Assembly (NCBI GenBank): GCA_021234155.1
Contig: JAJEKV010000018.1
Span: forward strand, 17,753,352 to 17,817,351
DNA: 64,000 nucleotides
Origin: Isoetes taiwanensis
Taxonomy: Eukaryota; Streptophyta; Lycopodiopsida; Isoetales; Isoetaceae
Direction of reading: 5' to 3'
Shown: positions 25,110-36,767 of the stretch, piece after piece
How the letters are laid out: every line of letters starts with the position of its first letter
Numbering within the stretch: the stretch's first letter is position 1
Notes under the pieces: model-generated
Seen by the model: the letters and a program-made list of their open reading frames with translations, nothing else
Told to the model about the DNA's origin: nothing
The model's database searches: none
Translations under genes and position numbers: made by a program

Positions 25110-26205
25110 TCCACTAGACATTTAAGATTTACCAGAGATTTTTCTAGACTTTCAAAAATTGTTCCAATATTAGCATACATTCCTCAAGATTCTATGTAGA
25201 CTCTCTAGATTCATTCAGTTTTTGTAAAGATTCACCTAGATTTTCCCATATTCTCAAAGTTTTTAATGAAGATTCCCTTGGATTCCCCTAGATTCTCAAA
25301 GATTTTCCTAAGATTCCCATAGATTCCCTAAGATTCCACGAAAAAAGCCCTAGATTCCCAAAGATCGTCCCAAAATTCACCTAGACTCCCCAGAATTCTA
25401 TGTAGATTCTCTTCTATTCTCTTGGATTCTATGAAAATTTCTTTAAGTTCTATAAGATTTTATCAAGATTCCCCTAAATTGCTAAAGATTTATGAAGATT
25501 CCTTTAGATCATATAAAGATTCTCTTATATCCCACCATGATTCCTCTAGATTCTCATAGATTCCCCTAGATTCTCCTAGATTCCTAAAGATTATCCCAAG
25601 ATTCACGTAGACTCCCCAACATTCTATGCAGATTCTCCTAGATTCTCTAAGATATTATCAATATTTTCCTGGATTCTCAAATATTCTATGAAAATTCCCT
25701 AGGTTCCCATAAATTCTGTGAAGATGCCCCAAGATTGACCAAGATTCCCCATGATTCGCTCTTGGATTCCCTTGGCTTACATGAAGATTCCTTTAGGGTC
25801 TCCACGATTTCATCAAGATTTCCCTAGATTCCTAAGGATTTTATGAAGATTCCTTTAGATCATAGAAAGATTCCCTTAGGTTCTCCAAGATTCCATGCAG
25901 ATTCTCCTAGATTTTCAAAGATTCTCTCAAGATTGAAATAGTTTTCCCAAGATTCTATATAGGTTTTCCTAAATTCTCTAAAATTCTATCAAGATTCCCC
26001 TAGATTATCAAATTTTCTATGAAGATTCCCTAGGTTCCCATAATCCTCTCGAGATTCCCCTAGATTCCTAGAGATTGCCTCAAGATTCACCTAGATTCTC
26101 CATGGTTCTATGTAGATTCTCTTAAATTCCCATAGATTCTATAAAGATTCCTCTAGATTCTCCATGATTCCATCAAGATTCCCTAGATTCTCAGATATTT
26201 TATGA
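25110..26205 (+). repeat. Degenerate AGATTCCCCTAGATTCTC minisatellite, about 1.1 kb
   Basis: Dozens of imperfect repeats of AGATTCCCCTAGATTCTC, CAAAGATT and TATGAAGATTCCC succeed one another without a fixed period, about 12-25 bases. No open frame of note. The strand reads pyrimidine-rich with GATT spacers. A shorter opposite-strand relative lies at 16.3-16.6 kb. Confidence 0.75.
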
Positions 26206-26342
26206 AGCGTTAAGATCGATAATATCCTCCCACTCGGCATTATGGCCAAGAAAATGGCCTAGAGGCTAGGAAATTCCGGCCACTCGGCCATTTTTTTTTG
26301 CCATAACGCCTTGTGGGAGGACGTTATCTAGCCCTTAGCACT
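26206..26342. mobile_element. 137-bp foldback MITE
   Basis: Almost the whole segment folds on itself. The left arm reads AGCGTTAAGATCGATAATATCCTCCCAC then TCGGCATTATGGCC. The reverse complement of the right arm reads AGTGCTAAGG...GATAACGTCCTCCCAC then AAGGCGTTATGGC. A central CCGGCCACTCGGCC-like core follows. The two arms cover roughly 55-60 bases each with a few differences and a small indel. It lies exactly where the minisatellite ends. No clear target duplication was found. Confidence 0.7.
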
Positions 26343-27020
26343 GATAGGATGAAGAAGAACATTCATCTTTAAAGTAAATGATGACCAATATAGCTCGTGC
26401 CAATAGGTGCAAGTAGGAATAATATCTCAACGTGTAGATAAATTAAATTGAAACTATACCAAGTAAAAGGAGCCATAAACAGAAGGAAGGATTCAAAAAA
26501 GAAATGGTCCGCATCTAAAGAAAAAATGTTTGTTTGGATCCCAAATTTGGATTTCCTAGATTCCTTAAAGTAACCTAGAAAAAGCCCTTATCCAAGAGCA
26601 TGGCATGCCGAAAAGAAAGTGGCCATTTCTGACTGCGACTGGATCATCGTAGCAAGTTTGTAGTGTTTTGCCCATCAACAAACGTTTAAAAAACACGAGA
26701 AAGATTGAAATGGCCACATCACGACTAAAATATGTAAGAGTGCTTCCAATCTCTGCTAGATAGGAAAACGTTATTTATGGGGCACATTTATAAAAGTTTC
26801 ACACCAACATTTCAAAGATGTGAAAATTGAATAAATGTGTCCAGACATTTTTCCATGTGTTTGGAAATTGGAAGTGAGCTTCAGGACTTGCACGAGTGGC
26901 GGCTAAAAATGTGGTACGCGGAGTTTGAATTGGTCACGTAATTCATGAGCTGGACTGCATCTTTGACATCTACCATTTGGAGTGCGATGCTTCTCCGACA
27001 CTGTCAGGGCTGCCCAAACT

Positions 27021-27028
27021 CTATAAAT
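27021..27028 (+). promoter_or_regulatory. TATA box of the peroxidase gene
   Basis: CTATAAAT lies about 230 bases upstream of the chosen start codon and implies transcription start near 27050-27060, leaving a 5' UTR of about 200 bases. Spacing and context (a compact GC-neutral region before a complete gene) fit a plant core promoter. This is inference from sequence. Confidence 0.55.
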
Positions 27029-27255
27029 GGAACTCTTCATTCTCGTCAATTCACAAGCGCACAGCCATTCTTCAACTAAAAAGCTGATTGATCCACTAAC
27101 CATTTCCGGACCATTTCAGCAATTTGTCCGTTAAACTTTGATTGTTCCAGTTTGAGACTGAAGCACAAGCATTCCTTTCATCCATTCCTTCAGAGTATTC
27201 TCTAACCGAGTTCGGAAAAAGCTTTGACATACTCAAGTTACCGATTGTGTTCGAA

Positions 27256-28516
<1,261 letters not shown>

Positions 28517-28679
28517 CTTCTCCATAAACAAATCTTAAATGATCATTGAGCATATGATCATTGGGCACATTGTATATAGATACATTGAAAAATTGATTGA
28601 GAGAATTAAACAAAAGAAGATTCTTTTACCATTGCTCTTTTTCTGAGTTTGCTCTTTTAGCATTCTTCTGTAAAGCTAA

Positions 28680-28690
28680 AGAAATAAAAA
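28680..28690 (+). terminator. Putative polyadenylation signal of the peroxidase gene
   Basis: GAAATAAAAA about 165 bases after the stop codon contains AATAAA, in an A/T-rich setting that suits a plant near-upstream element. The LINE 3' end begins about 20 bases further on. Confidence 0.4.
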
Positions 28691-28705
28691 CCATCAATTT
28701 CTAAC

Positions 28706-28946
28706 TTTTTTTTTTTTGTTTGGAAGAACTGTGTCATCAATATATTAAAAGAATGGTAATGTTACAAAGTAATTGAGGAGGAAGGAGAACTGCCCCAAAG
28801 AGACAACGATACCTCGACACTCCACAACAAACTCACAGAACAACTGCAACTCTACTGCTGTACAAACCGACCATCACCATCTACAACACCCAAGAAGTCC
28901 CGCCAAATGGCAAACTTCCGCTCTACTACTCCCGGGAACACCAGAA
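28706..28946 (-). mobile_element. 3' end of a LINE-like retroelement (copy 2)
   Basis: T-run at 28706-28718 (poly(A) on the minus strand), then sequence matching 15889-16095 through ATATTAAAAGAATGGTAATG, ATACCTCGACACTCCACAAC and AAGAAGTCCCGCCAAATGG to ACTCCCGGGAACACCAGAAA. It lies directly behind the peroxidase 3' end. This copy has extra bases (GAGGAGGAAGGAGAACTGC) that copy 1 lacks. Confidence 0.6.
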
Positions 28947-30412
28947 ACTAATGGAATATCGTTTAAATGTAGAATTTAGTAATTTCCTAAATTGCAAGCT
29001 AAACCATCATTCACTAGAAACATGTGCCCGGCTATGCCGTGCATTAGTCCTAGTCATGTGTAGTAGATAGACATCAGAGAATTTGTAGATGGATCAAAAA
29101 GTTTAGATGTAATCGTGTCGGTACGTAGTCAAACATGATTACAATCGAAGTGGACCCTGCTATCAGATGTTGCAACATAATAGTTGCCATTGGCCTTGCA
29201 ACATTGGCCTGTCTTAGTAAAAGCATGTATTGATCTATTTTGTTTCATACAAAATTTATGCTTATAAATTTGTGACACGGACAAAATAGAAACTTGGTAA
29301 ATCAATCCTTTGGAATTGTCTCCATCTTCAAAAGTTGTAAATATACTTGACACATATTCATGATATCCTAGATAAACACACAAACTTTAAATTCTATGTA
29401 TGATCACATCAGATGAGGTAGTTGAACATTGCTTTATAAAGTCTGATGATGTTCAACCTACTTATAATAGGGTGAGAGAAGTATTTGAGCTTTCTACTTT
29501 GGTGAAGGATATCACTTTACGGTTTTATCCACCAAGGTTGATGTCACTGGAGAAATTAGCGATTCATATATGTAAAGCCTGATTTTTATAGACTACAAGA
29601 TCCAAAAACTTGCAGACAAACTTCAAAGCTTGGTGCACATACACATAGGGGAGGGATCAGAGCAATCACAATCTTCAAATCAAAGCTAGACAAGCTTATC
29701 GACATCCTCTGTTTGGCTTCCATATCCATCGCATCTATGAAACCTGCATTTAAAAAATCGAGTAAGCTTAGAAGATCACAAATCGAACAAATGGTAAGAA
29801 GCTTTATCTATTTTACCTGTGTTGTTTTGATGCTAGATCTATCACCTTCGTTGGAGCTCCAGAAGAAATAGCAAGGGAAACTCGTAGGAAGGGGAAATTT
29901 TTTTGCCCCAATCCGTTCTGCCCAAATGTTTGTAGGGGCAACAAGGTTTAAAACGAAATGCACTTATTTAAGAAGTGCGTTTGAAAGATTCCTTTGAAAA
30001 TTCTGGAAAATTCAACAAAGAGACGAAATAGGGAGCAGGAAAGATTGTTGACACTTGGTGTTCAGAATACCACATAAAAAAGTAACACTTTTATAGGTAT
30101 GTGATTAAAAAAAAAAAAAAGAAAAAGAAAAAAAGACAGTTTCAAGGTAGTTAACTCTAACATTGGAGAACCAACAAATTAATTTTGTTAAAAAAGAAGC
30201 AAACACAGTGTGTCCTTTTGCATCATAATTTGTAAATGCATTTAAAGTGCAATTTACGAAAATAGAAGAATAAAGTATATAGAAAATAAATGGTTGTTGC
30301 TCTAATTAAACATCGCTGGAGACAGAATAATAGATTTCATTTCAAAATTCATCTTGAATTTATAATACAGTACATTTTATACAAAGGTCATAAAATATGT
30401 AGAGCATTCCTC
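28947..30412. other. Non-coding stretch
   Basis: No gene recognised. There is an A-rich run with GAAAAAGAAAA near 30108-30133. Nothing else supported. Confidence 0.3.
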
Positions 30413-30466
30413 GTATAGATCTATACCGACATTTTAAAATTGAAACCTATCGGTATAAATTTATAC
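30413..30466. repeat. Hairpin with 19-base arms
   Basis: GTATAGATCTATACCGACA (30413-30431) pairs with TATCGGTATAAATTTATAC (30448-30466) at 16 of 19 positions around a 16-base loop. Each arm is itself nearly palindromic. It lies just before the methylase remnant and may be a foldback element end. Confidence 0.6.
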
Positions 30467-30498
30467 GGGAGGGGGGGTATTCCCAGTCCACATGGCTC

Positions 30499-30975
30499 TC
30501 ATCTCCCTTTGGATCTGTTTCTTGAGATGCCATAAAGCCAGAGACACCTGCTTCTGATTCTAAGGGTCCTGGAACAGGCTGCTTGGTGGGCTCTAGCTCC
30601 ACTGGTTAGATCTACAAACTCCACCTCCTCATCTTTTCTTCTTGTTATTGGAGGCTGGATTTCAGTGTAGGTGCCTTTGATGTCTCCAGCACCATTTTTT
30701 GCTCCCAATTCCTCATTCTCATCAGGAAAAGACTCACAGGAACTTATTCTGGTCTTGATGAAACTGATTTTGTCCAGGTCTATGTCAACTGACACCATAT
30801 TATGCCCCTGCTTAAGGGCACATATAGCTGTGGTGCCAGTTTCGGAAAAAGCATCCAGAACCCAGTCAATCCTGGGCATGAAAACCACTGTATCAGGTTA
30901 TTAATGAGCTTTTGGGGTTTCTGCAGTGGGACACCACAACGCCTTGCCTCTGTGGGTCTAATATCTAGCATTATA
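30499..30975 (-). pseudogene. DNA N4/N6-methyltransferase-like gene remnant
   Basis: Reading leftwards from about 30970, RPTEARRCGVPLQKPQKLIN resembles the QKP..L+..L motif X of beta-class N4-cytosine/N6-adenine DNA methylases. After a one-base frame change near 30870 comes WVLDAFSETGTTAICALKQG (motif I, D.FxGxGTT) followed by VSVDIDLDKISFIKTRI (motif II, acidic residue binding the SAM ribose). The expected Gly in motif I is Glu (SETGTT). An acidic and low-complexity tail follows to 30499. No DPPY motif IV piece is visible nearby, so only the C-terminal part of a permuted methylase survives. Related genes are known from bacteria, phages and some eukaryotes. The frame break marks it as a pseudogene unless spliced around. 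Confidence 0.6.
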
Positions 30976-31160
30976 ACAAGGGTTTTTTTTTTGTGTTTTT
31001 GTACTGTTTTTTTCTAAGGTTTTCATATGATTTGGTGGCCGTATTCATCCAGGTGTACTAAATAGTATTTCTAGAGGCACCCTTTTGTTAGCCGTTGATT
31101 TTAGAAAAGGGGGCAAATCCTATGGTGGCTTTTTTTGTGGTGGGTGTGAATATCCTCCCA

Positions 31161-31302
31161 TTAGTTTTAGGGTTTTTTTAGGGTTATGTGGATTATTCTT
31201 TTAGGGTTGCTAGGTCGAAGCAGGAATTTTTAGTTTTAGGGTTTTTTTTTTAGGGTTGTGTGGATTATTCTTTTAGGGTTGCTAGGTTGAAGCAGGAATT
31301 TT
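31161..31302 (+). repeat. Tandem duplication of about 70 bp (TTTAGGGTT-rich)
   Basis: TAGTTTTAGGGTTTTTTT, GGATTATTCTTTTAGGGTT and GCTAGGT(C/T)GAAGCAGGAATT recur with a spacing of 69-72 bases. The TTTAGGG content looks telomere-like but is not a telomeric array. The second copy runs straight into the KCS fragment through a small inverted repeat, GAAGCAGG...CCTGCTTC. Confidence 0.7.
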
Positions 31303-31610
31303 TCCTGCTTCCATGCGGGAGGAAGAGCTGTGTTAGACGAACTAGAGAAGAATTTAACCTTGAGTTCGTGGCATATGGAACCTTCAAGGATGACACTGTA
31401 TCGATTTGGTAATACGTCAAGCAGCTCGTTGCGGTACGAGCTGGCTTATACGATCGGATTTGGCAGATTGGCTTCGGATCTGGATTCAAATGCAACAGCG
31501 CGGTCTGGGTTGCTCGCAAAAATATTAAGCGATCGGATCACAGCCCATGGGCCGACTGCATCGATCGATTTCCTGTTGAAATTCCTTTTTGGAGGCCCTT
31601 ATTGTTGTGA
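31303..31610 (+). pseudogene. 3-ketoacyl-CoA synthase (KCS/FAE1 family) C-terminal fragment
   Basis: KCS condenses malonyl-CoA with acyl-CoA in very-long-chain fatty acid elongation at the ER. The frame reads [18 protein letters not shown], then [20 protein letters not shown] and ELAYT. After an internal deletion with a frame change near 31450 it continues [20 protein letters not shown] and [17 protein letters not shown], stopping at 31608-31610, close to the natural C terminus. The His in FHAGG and the Asn in FGNTSSSS are the family's catalytic residues; the catalytic Cys region and the rest of the N-terminal 350-400 residues are absent. The deletion removes the usual KGRV..G segment. It is a gene fragment. 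Confidence 0.9.
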
Positions 31611-31743
31611 TGTGGGCGCGTTGACATGAAACAGATCGAGAAGACCATCCAATACCTGATCTCATCTGGGATGGATCATCAAACAGAGAACAACCCTTAC
31701 TTGGGATTCATCTATACCTGTTGATTGTTCAGCGGAAATATCT

Positions 31744-31947
31744 ATGGCTATGGCTATGGCATCTCCAGTCCTGGCCTTGCTGGTGGCTATGGCAGCCATT
31801 TCTGGTGCATATGCATGGTCTGCAAGCTGTGCAGATGCATACTTCAAAGGCTGCTATGGAGTGGTTCAGGGATGCCCTCCTGGATGCCCCAAGACTTGTG
31901 AAGTAGATTGCAGATATCTTTGCTCTGTTGTAAAATGGCCATTGTGA
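31744..31947 (+). CDS. Small secreted cysteine-rich protein (67 aa)
   Basis: ATG at 31744 opens a 67-residue frame. Residues 1-24 (MAMAMASPVLALLVAMAAIS then GAYA) look like a signal peptide cleaved before WSASC. The mature 43 residues carry seven cysteines, with the core GCPPGCPKTCEVDCRYLC. A CPxxCPxxCxxDC pattern is known from the N-terminal part of plant root-cap/LEA-like secreted proteins. It may be a stand-alone peptide, or the first part of such a protein truncated by mutation after YLC, since the family normally continues. An odd cysteine count and the setting among pseudogenes favour caution. It is presumably apoplastic if expressed. Confidence 0.5.
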   Translation: MAMAMASPVLALLVAMAAISGAYAWSASCADAYFKGCYGVVQGCPPGCPKTCEVDCRYLCSVVKWPL

Positions 31948-32400
31948 CTGCATTTGCCTAAATATCCTTTTTCCTTTCAACTGGGTTGTCATATATCAGC
32001 ACAGATCTTTGGACCTCATTCTCTATTTCTGAATTTTCAATGTTAATCTTGTATCTTCACACTGGTCTGCAATAATGTCCAAGATGGATGTATGGAGCAA
32101 GCACGGGGGAGTGGTCTACAGCGAATGGGTTATTGGAATTATGGCAAATACTATGTAAATGTTATTCCTAAGGTCACCTAATAATATAAAGGGGCACAGG
32201 ATAATATAGCATTTGGGTGTGAAGAACCATTGATATTTATGGAAGGGGTCGAGGCACTATCATTGGGATGATTAATGGTTGAGAAAAAAGGCCGTAGATA
32301 ATATCCATATGATAAGTCATATAATCTAATTAAAGGCAAGGAGATATTTTGAGAGAAAGGGTAACTGCCTGCTAAAAAAGGCTAAAGTCGCAGAGAGATC
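31948..32400. other. Non-coding spacer
   Basis: Nothing coding seen. It probably contains the 5' part of the LTR described next, whose left end could not be fixed. Confidence 0.3.
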
Positions 32401-32861
32401 TATAAATAGAACCTCAACTTCAGTTGGACATATCTCCGCAATCAGAGCTCCGATTGACGCGAACTTTACCTCGTTGGAACGGCCTCGGAGTCTAGTTTCT
32501 GAATTGGGGTAGCACATTCGGAGGAGAGAGTAATGGCCGAAAAGGTGACAAGGGATCACAGATCACTGCCATAGCGACACCACAGATCTGCAATTGTTTT
32601 TATGATGTGTGGTTACTTGGAGTAGCTAGATTAGTCTGGAAGGCGAATAAGACAAACGCCAGAGCTTTGTATTTGCCATAGAGCACTTGTGTTTTGCCAT
32701 AACCCAGTGGATCCCGTTGGGTGGTTAATGGTGCTGCCATATCAATTGTGCATGAATAAAGTTTCTTTAGTCCGGTGTTCTATTATTTCATTATGGTTCT
32801 ATGATTCTGTGTTGCCACAACTTCCCAAATATACATGAATTGTATCAAGTGGTATCAGAGC
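32401..32861 (+). mobile_element. LTR retrotransposon end with TATA box and primer-binding site
   Basis: TGGTATCAGAGC at 32850-32861 is the standard primer-binding site complementary to the 3' end of initiator methionine tRNA. It sits two bases after a CA (32846-32847) that would close the LTR. Upstream, TATAAAT at 32401 could be the LTR promoter. The phrase AATCAGAGCTCCGATTGACG followed by CGTTGGAA is of a type common in plant copia-like LTRs. The internal region after 32861 shows no gag or pol frame I recognise and no second LTR was found, so this is a truncated element. Confidence 0.65.
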
Positions 32862-33369
32862 GGAGGTTTGCGATTCTTTTGGGAACCATGGGCAATGGGA
32901 TCACCAGTGGAATTTGGACTCTCTAATCGGTGAGAGGAATTAAAGAAGTCAGAAATGATGGAGCTAGGAATTTTCCAGAGGACCGTAAAGATTATTGTTC
33001 TTGTATGTGCTGCAAAAACTAGTATTAGCTCTTCTTTTGCTGGAGCATGGCAATGAAAGGAAGAGGAGATTATCATTTTGGGGTTCACAAGAACAGATTT
33101 GGATTATCTTAATGGAGTAAAAGCTTTTATGCATGAAGGGAAATCTTATGATTTCAATATTAGAGCAGTTAATGGAACTGAGGTGGATTTGGTGACTATT
33201 GCTGCAAGCGAATTTGGAGCATCGGTAGCAGAGAAAAACTCAGTGCTTTTGTGGAGAATGCTCGAAGTATATGGACCGGCTTGTTGTGAACGAGTTTGGA
33301 TTATTGGAGAAACTTCTATGATCCTTTGGGGATTATGGAATAATAAGGGTGACTGCTAGGCTGTTGCAG
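32862..33369 (+). other. Possible internal remnant of the LTR element
   Basis: A frame at 33078-33359 encodes 93 residues that I cannot assign (MGFTRTDLDYLNGVKAF...). It lies just downstream of the primer-binding site, where gag would be expected, but shows no gag zinc knuckle. Confidence 0.2.
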
Positions 33370-33452
33370 AAAAGCTTGTCATGGACACAAGTAGTTTATC
33401 GTGGAGATGAGTTGTCATGGAGACAAATAGCTTGTCATGGAGACAAGTAAAC
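33370..33452 (+). repeat. CTTGTCATGGAGACAAG minisatellite
   Basis: The phrase CTTGTCATGGAGACAAG, itself a near palindrome, recurs about four times with variants (GTCATGGACACAAG, TATCGTGGAGATGAG) at roughly 20-25-base spacing. Confidence 0.6.
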
Positions 33453-33784
33453 CACTGCTGCAAAACATTGAGCTCTGCTTTGTCATTATACACAAGGCAC
33501 CCAAAAAATTTACTAGCATACATAACCACTACAAAACCACTATGATAGTGGTTTTCTATGCAGAAATAATTTTCCTCAACAAAAACCACCTAGTATAATG
33601 GGTTTTAACACGAGATTGTGGTTTTGCACACTAGTTTTATATGCTGATATGGGTTATTGAAAGCGATGAAGGTTTTTATCAAGGTTTTTAGTATGACTGG
33701 ACACCTCCTGGTGGTTAATCATGCAGTTTGCAACATCAAGAGTAGGGCATGCATGTTTAATGGTTTTTCTAAATGTGTAGATGG
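33453..33784. repeat. AT-rich dispersed repeat (relative at 45.6-46.0 kb, inverted)
   Basis: Phrases such as ACAAGGCACCCAAAA, CATAACCACTAC and GTGGTTTTCTATG have loose counterparts on the opposite strand at 45.9-46.0 kb (ACAAGGCACCCAAAATTAAA on the minus strand). The match is short and diverged. Confidence 0.3.
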
Positions 33785-35670
33785 TTATCGACATTGGTTT
33801 TAACTCGCAGTTGACCCGCTGGGCAGAGGCAGCAGATGTGCGAGCCCTCACACAGGCAGGCTTTAGACCCCGCCACTCAACGATTGACCATATCTTTACA
33901 CTGCGGGCACTGATTGAAGACAACCGGAATCATCGGCAGGACTTGTATTGCTGCTTTGTGGACTTCGCGAAGGCTTTTGATACTGATTCGAGGGGAAAAG
34001 GCGTGGGCTAAGCTGCGTCAACTGGGGCTCCCATTTGCGTGCAGAATGCCATATCAAAGGTTGTATGAGAGTTGTTTTGGCGGGGATGCGGCGACGGGCG
34101 AGCATTCACCAGTAGTATCGGGGTCCCGGCAGGTTGCCCCCTCGCCAACACTTTTTGGCCTCTACATTGTCGGTTAGAGCCCCGGCTTATCGAAAGCATG
34201 GGGGATGGCATACGATTTTTGCACCGTGTCATCCGCCCGGCTCATCTATGCGACGATGTTGGCTCCGCTGCCCACCCCCAAGCTATGCGATCTCACCGGG
34301 CGCCCTAGACACATTTTGTCGCTACGGACATGCGCTGGCGTCAATCCGCCAAGACCGGGGTGGTTCTCATATCCTCTTCACGCCACCCCATGCCTCCCTG
34401 CACTCACATATCGGGGATAGCCTGTGGGCGCCACGCCCACCTACAAGTACCTAGGGGGTGGAGTTCCCCTCCTCGCTCTGGCGGGAGGCGTCTATCCGCT
34501 ATGTGTGACAAAGGCCGAAAGCGCTTTATGCCATGCGTAACAACAAATCCCGTGGCGTAGCTCTATGATTGGGGCCATCACCACATCTGTTCGCACCGGT
34601 CGAAGCCCTGCCCTTCAGACGGGTCGAGGTTTGGGGCCCGGGGGCCGCTTTGGCGACTGAATGACTTGGAGCAGTGCGAAGGCATTTTTGGCACGGCACT
34701 TGGGTGAAACCTTCACCCCCTATCGATTCTGCGGGCAGAAACTTGATTCTTGCCGCCAGGGGCAGCCCTTGATAGACACATCGCCTATTTTCAGAAAGTG
34801 GTTACTATGGGTGATGCTCGCCCCCGCGACTGGCTTACACCGCGGGCCATGGGTCCGCAAATGCTTAGGGCCTGTTGAGGGGTAAGAGAGATCGAGTGGT
34901 TCACCGTGATGGAATGTGCAGAGCACGATGCGCGTGAGGTGGGCACAAGCCGCCGATCGTGACACTGCCGGGAGTACCTAGACGCTTGTTTCCTTTGGCA
35001 AGCTCGGGACCCTGGCGGCTCTAGAGCACGCCAAAATGGCCCATTACAAGAAGCACATCAACCCCGTGTTAGCCGGGGCCCACAGCTCTACCTCGCGTTC
35101 CAAACAGCCTCAAAAGCGCCGGACTCATTGCCTCCATTCGCAGACGGGTGCCCACCATCTTCGCGATCGAGGCGAGGCGGTGGATTGGGGAGCCCCGCGG
35201 ACGTGCGCTCTCATCGGTCTTCGTCAAGCGGGTGCCATTGAGAATGAGTCTCACACTTTCGAGTTATTGATGTTCGGTCGGATCGGGCGGATCGGCTCCT
35301 TAGTAATACGGTAGGACTTGCCCTTGCATTTGCGATGAACACACCGCCAAGACATGCCCCGGGTCGCACATTCACAGGGGTAATGGACCTGCGAGGTCAC
35401 CTTTGCCCCCGCACGCTGCCCGTGATTAGGCACTACGTGTGTGGTGCATGACCCGTATATATTTGGGTGTTTTACGCATTTTATATGTTAGGGAGCTTTT
35501 GCCAGAAGAGCTGATTGTCCGCCACGGTTTTTCCCTCGAAAACCTTCGGGTGGGGGTTTTTAATCCGGCAAGAATTAAGCTTCTTTGTTTTTTTGTATTG
35601 GGTCCCATAGACCGATTGGTCTCCGTGGACGATAAAAGAACCTTCCTTCCTTCCTTCCTTCCTTCTATAT
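33785..35670 (+). mobile_element. Degenerate LINE (non-LTR retrotransposon)
   Basis: The opening frame reads QAGFRPRHSTIDHIFTLRAL then LYCCFVDFAKAFDT, the fingers and first catalytic motif of LINE reverse transcriptase. In other frames follow WAKLRQLGLP, SSIGVPAGCPLANTFW (from the GVxQGCPLSP motif) and LIYATMLAP (from LLYADDVVL; the YADD Asp pair is gone). Frameshifts are frequent. The block is clearly richer in G+C than its surroundings. It ends with GATAAAAGAACCTTCCTTCC and a (CTTC)n tail at about 35641-35663. The 5' part with endonuclease is missing. It appears inserted into the AT-rich repeat that resumes at 35.7 kb. Confidence 0.85.
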
Positions 35671-36500
35671 AGTTTGACAAGGGCTTTCTATTTGTGGTTT
35701 TCCATCCTAATTTTGTAAACTAACACGATTTGCCGACTTATTAATGGTTTTTGACTAGCAATCCTATAATGTTTTTATATATAGTTTGATAAGGTCTTTT
35801 TATTTGTGGTGTTCTATACCAACTTTCTAAGCTAACATGACTGTTAAATTGTTAGTGATTTTAAACATGGTTTGTTGGTTGAGTTTTGCAATTTCTTATT
35901 TTGAGAAGAATGCTAGTGGTTTTTGTTAGGTTTTACATTTGATTTCCTAATGTAACATGGTCTTTAACGTGGTTTCGTTGGTCAATCTTTGTAATGTTTG
36001 GCTTCAAGCTATCATAGTCTATTGCATTTTCATGATGTTTAATTTGGTGTGATGGTATTTTTTAAGGTTATCCAAAATTAACAAGCATAATTTGAGATAT
36101 AAATTACACAATTGATCCTAAATCACTTAGTATTCACACGATAGTCTTAATACACATTCAAATACTCAAAGATATGTTATATTATATCGCATTGATGTTG
36201 TCAAATAACATGTGCCATTGTTTTGTGATAACAATGATCTAATCTCGCATTGAGACCTGCGTGTACCACTACACATCAAAATTTATTGATAGAAGATTTT
36301 TATCGCAAACGGAGAACATTTCTATACTTTTAAACCTAGTACTCCATGTTCTTGTTTTCTAACCTAGTACCCCTCTTGTTTTCTAAAGATATGATATATT
36401 ATATCGCATTGATGTTGTCAAATAACATGCGCCATTGTTTTGTGATAACAATGATCTAATCTCGCATTGAGGCCTCCATGTACCACTACACATAAGTCGT
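35671..36500 (+). repeat. AT-rich diverged repeats and a 217-bp duplication
   Basis: TATAGTTTGACAAGGGCTTT and TATAGTTTGATAAGGTCTTT (35665 and 35779) mark diverged repeats of about 110 bases. Further on, GATATGTTATATTATATCGC at 36171 and GATATGATATATTATATCGC at 36388 open two copies of a segment of about 105 bases (through CCACTACACA) at a spacing of 217. Confidence 0.6.
36274..36345 (+). repeat. 72-bp direct repeat, left copy (partner 37779-37850)
   Basis: The segment from CATCAAAATTTATTGATAG to AAACCTAGTACTCC matches 37779-37850 at 68 of 72 positions. The two copies bracket the block containing the unknown ORF and the palindromic satellite, about 1.4 kb apart. Confidence 0.8.
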
Positions 36501-36767
36501 ATTTAATTAAAGTGGGACTCATTCCATTCCCATTTTTTTTCGGAACCCTGTTAATTTACACGAAAAGGAGCATCCCGACCCGAGAACTATCCTTAATTCA
36601 AATTTTTGTCTAGAACTCTGCATCGAAGCTTTCCTCCAGTTTTCCCTGGATAGCGAGCCGAGAACAAGAACAATGCAACTGAAACAAAGGAAATTCATTA
36701 AAGATTGAAACCAAAGCTCTAGTTGAAAAAGAATTTTTATTAATAAATTGAATAGGTACAATGTATT

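Noticed and set aside
27142-27255. Upstream in-frame ATG of the peroxidase
   Set aside because: The extra 38 residues are not signal-like and would bury the secretory signal that begins at 27256.
31161-31290. TTTAGGG-rich repeats as interstitial telomere
   Set aside because: TTTAGGG occurs only a few times within a 70-bp tandem unit; there is no run of consecutive heptamers.
34008-35314. Several GC-rich frames of 70-106 codons
   Set aside because: They are overlapping frames of the degenerate LINE; only the reverse transcriptase motifs are meaningful.
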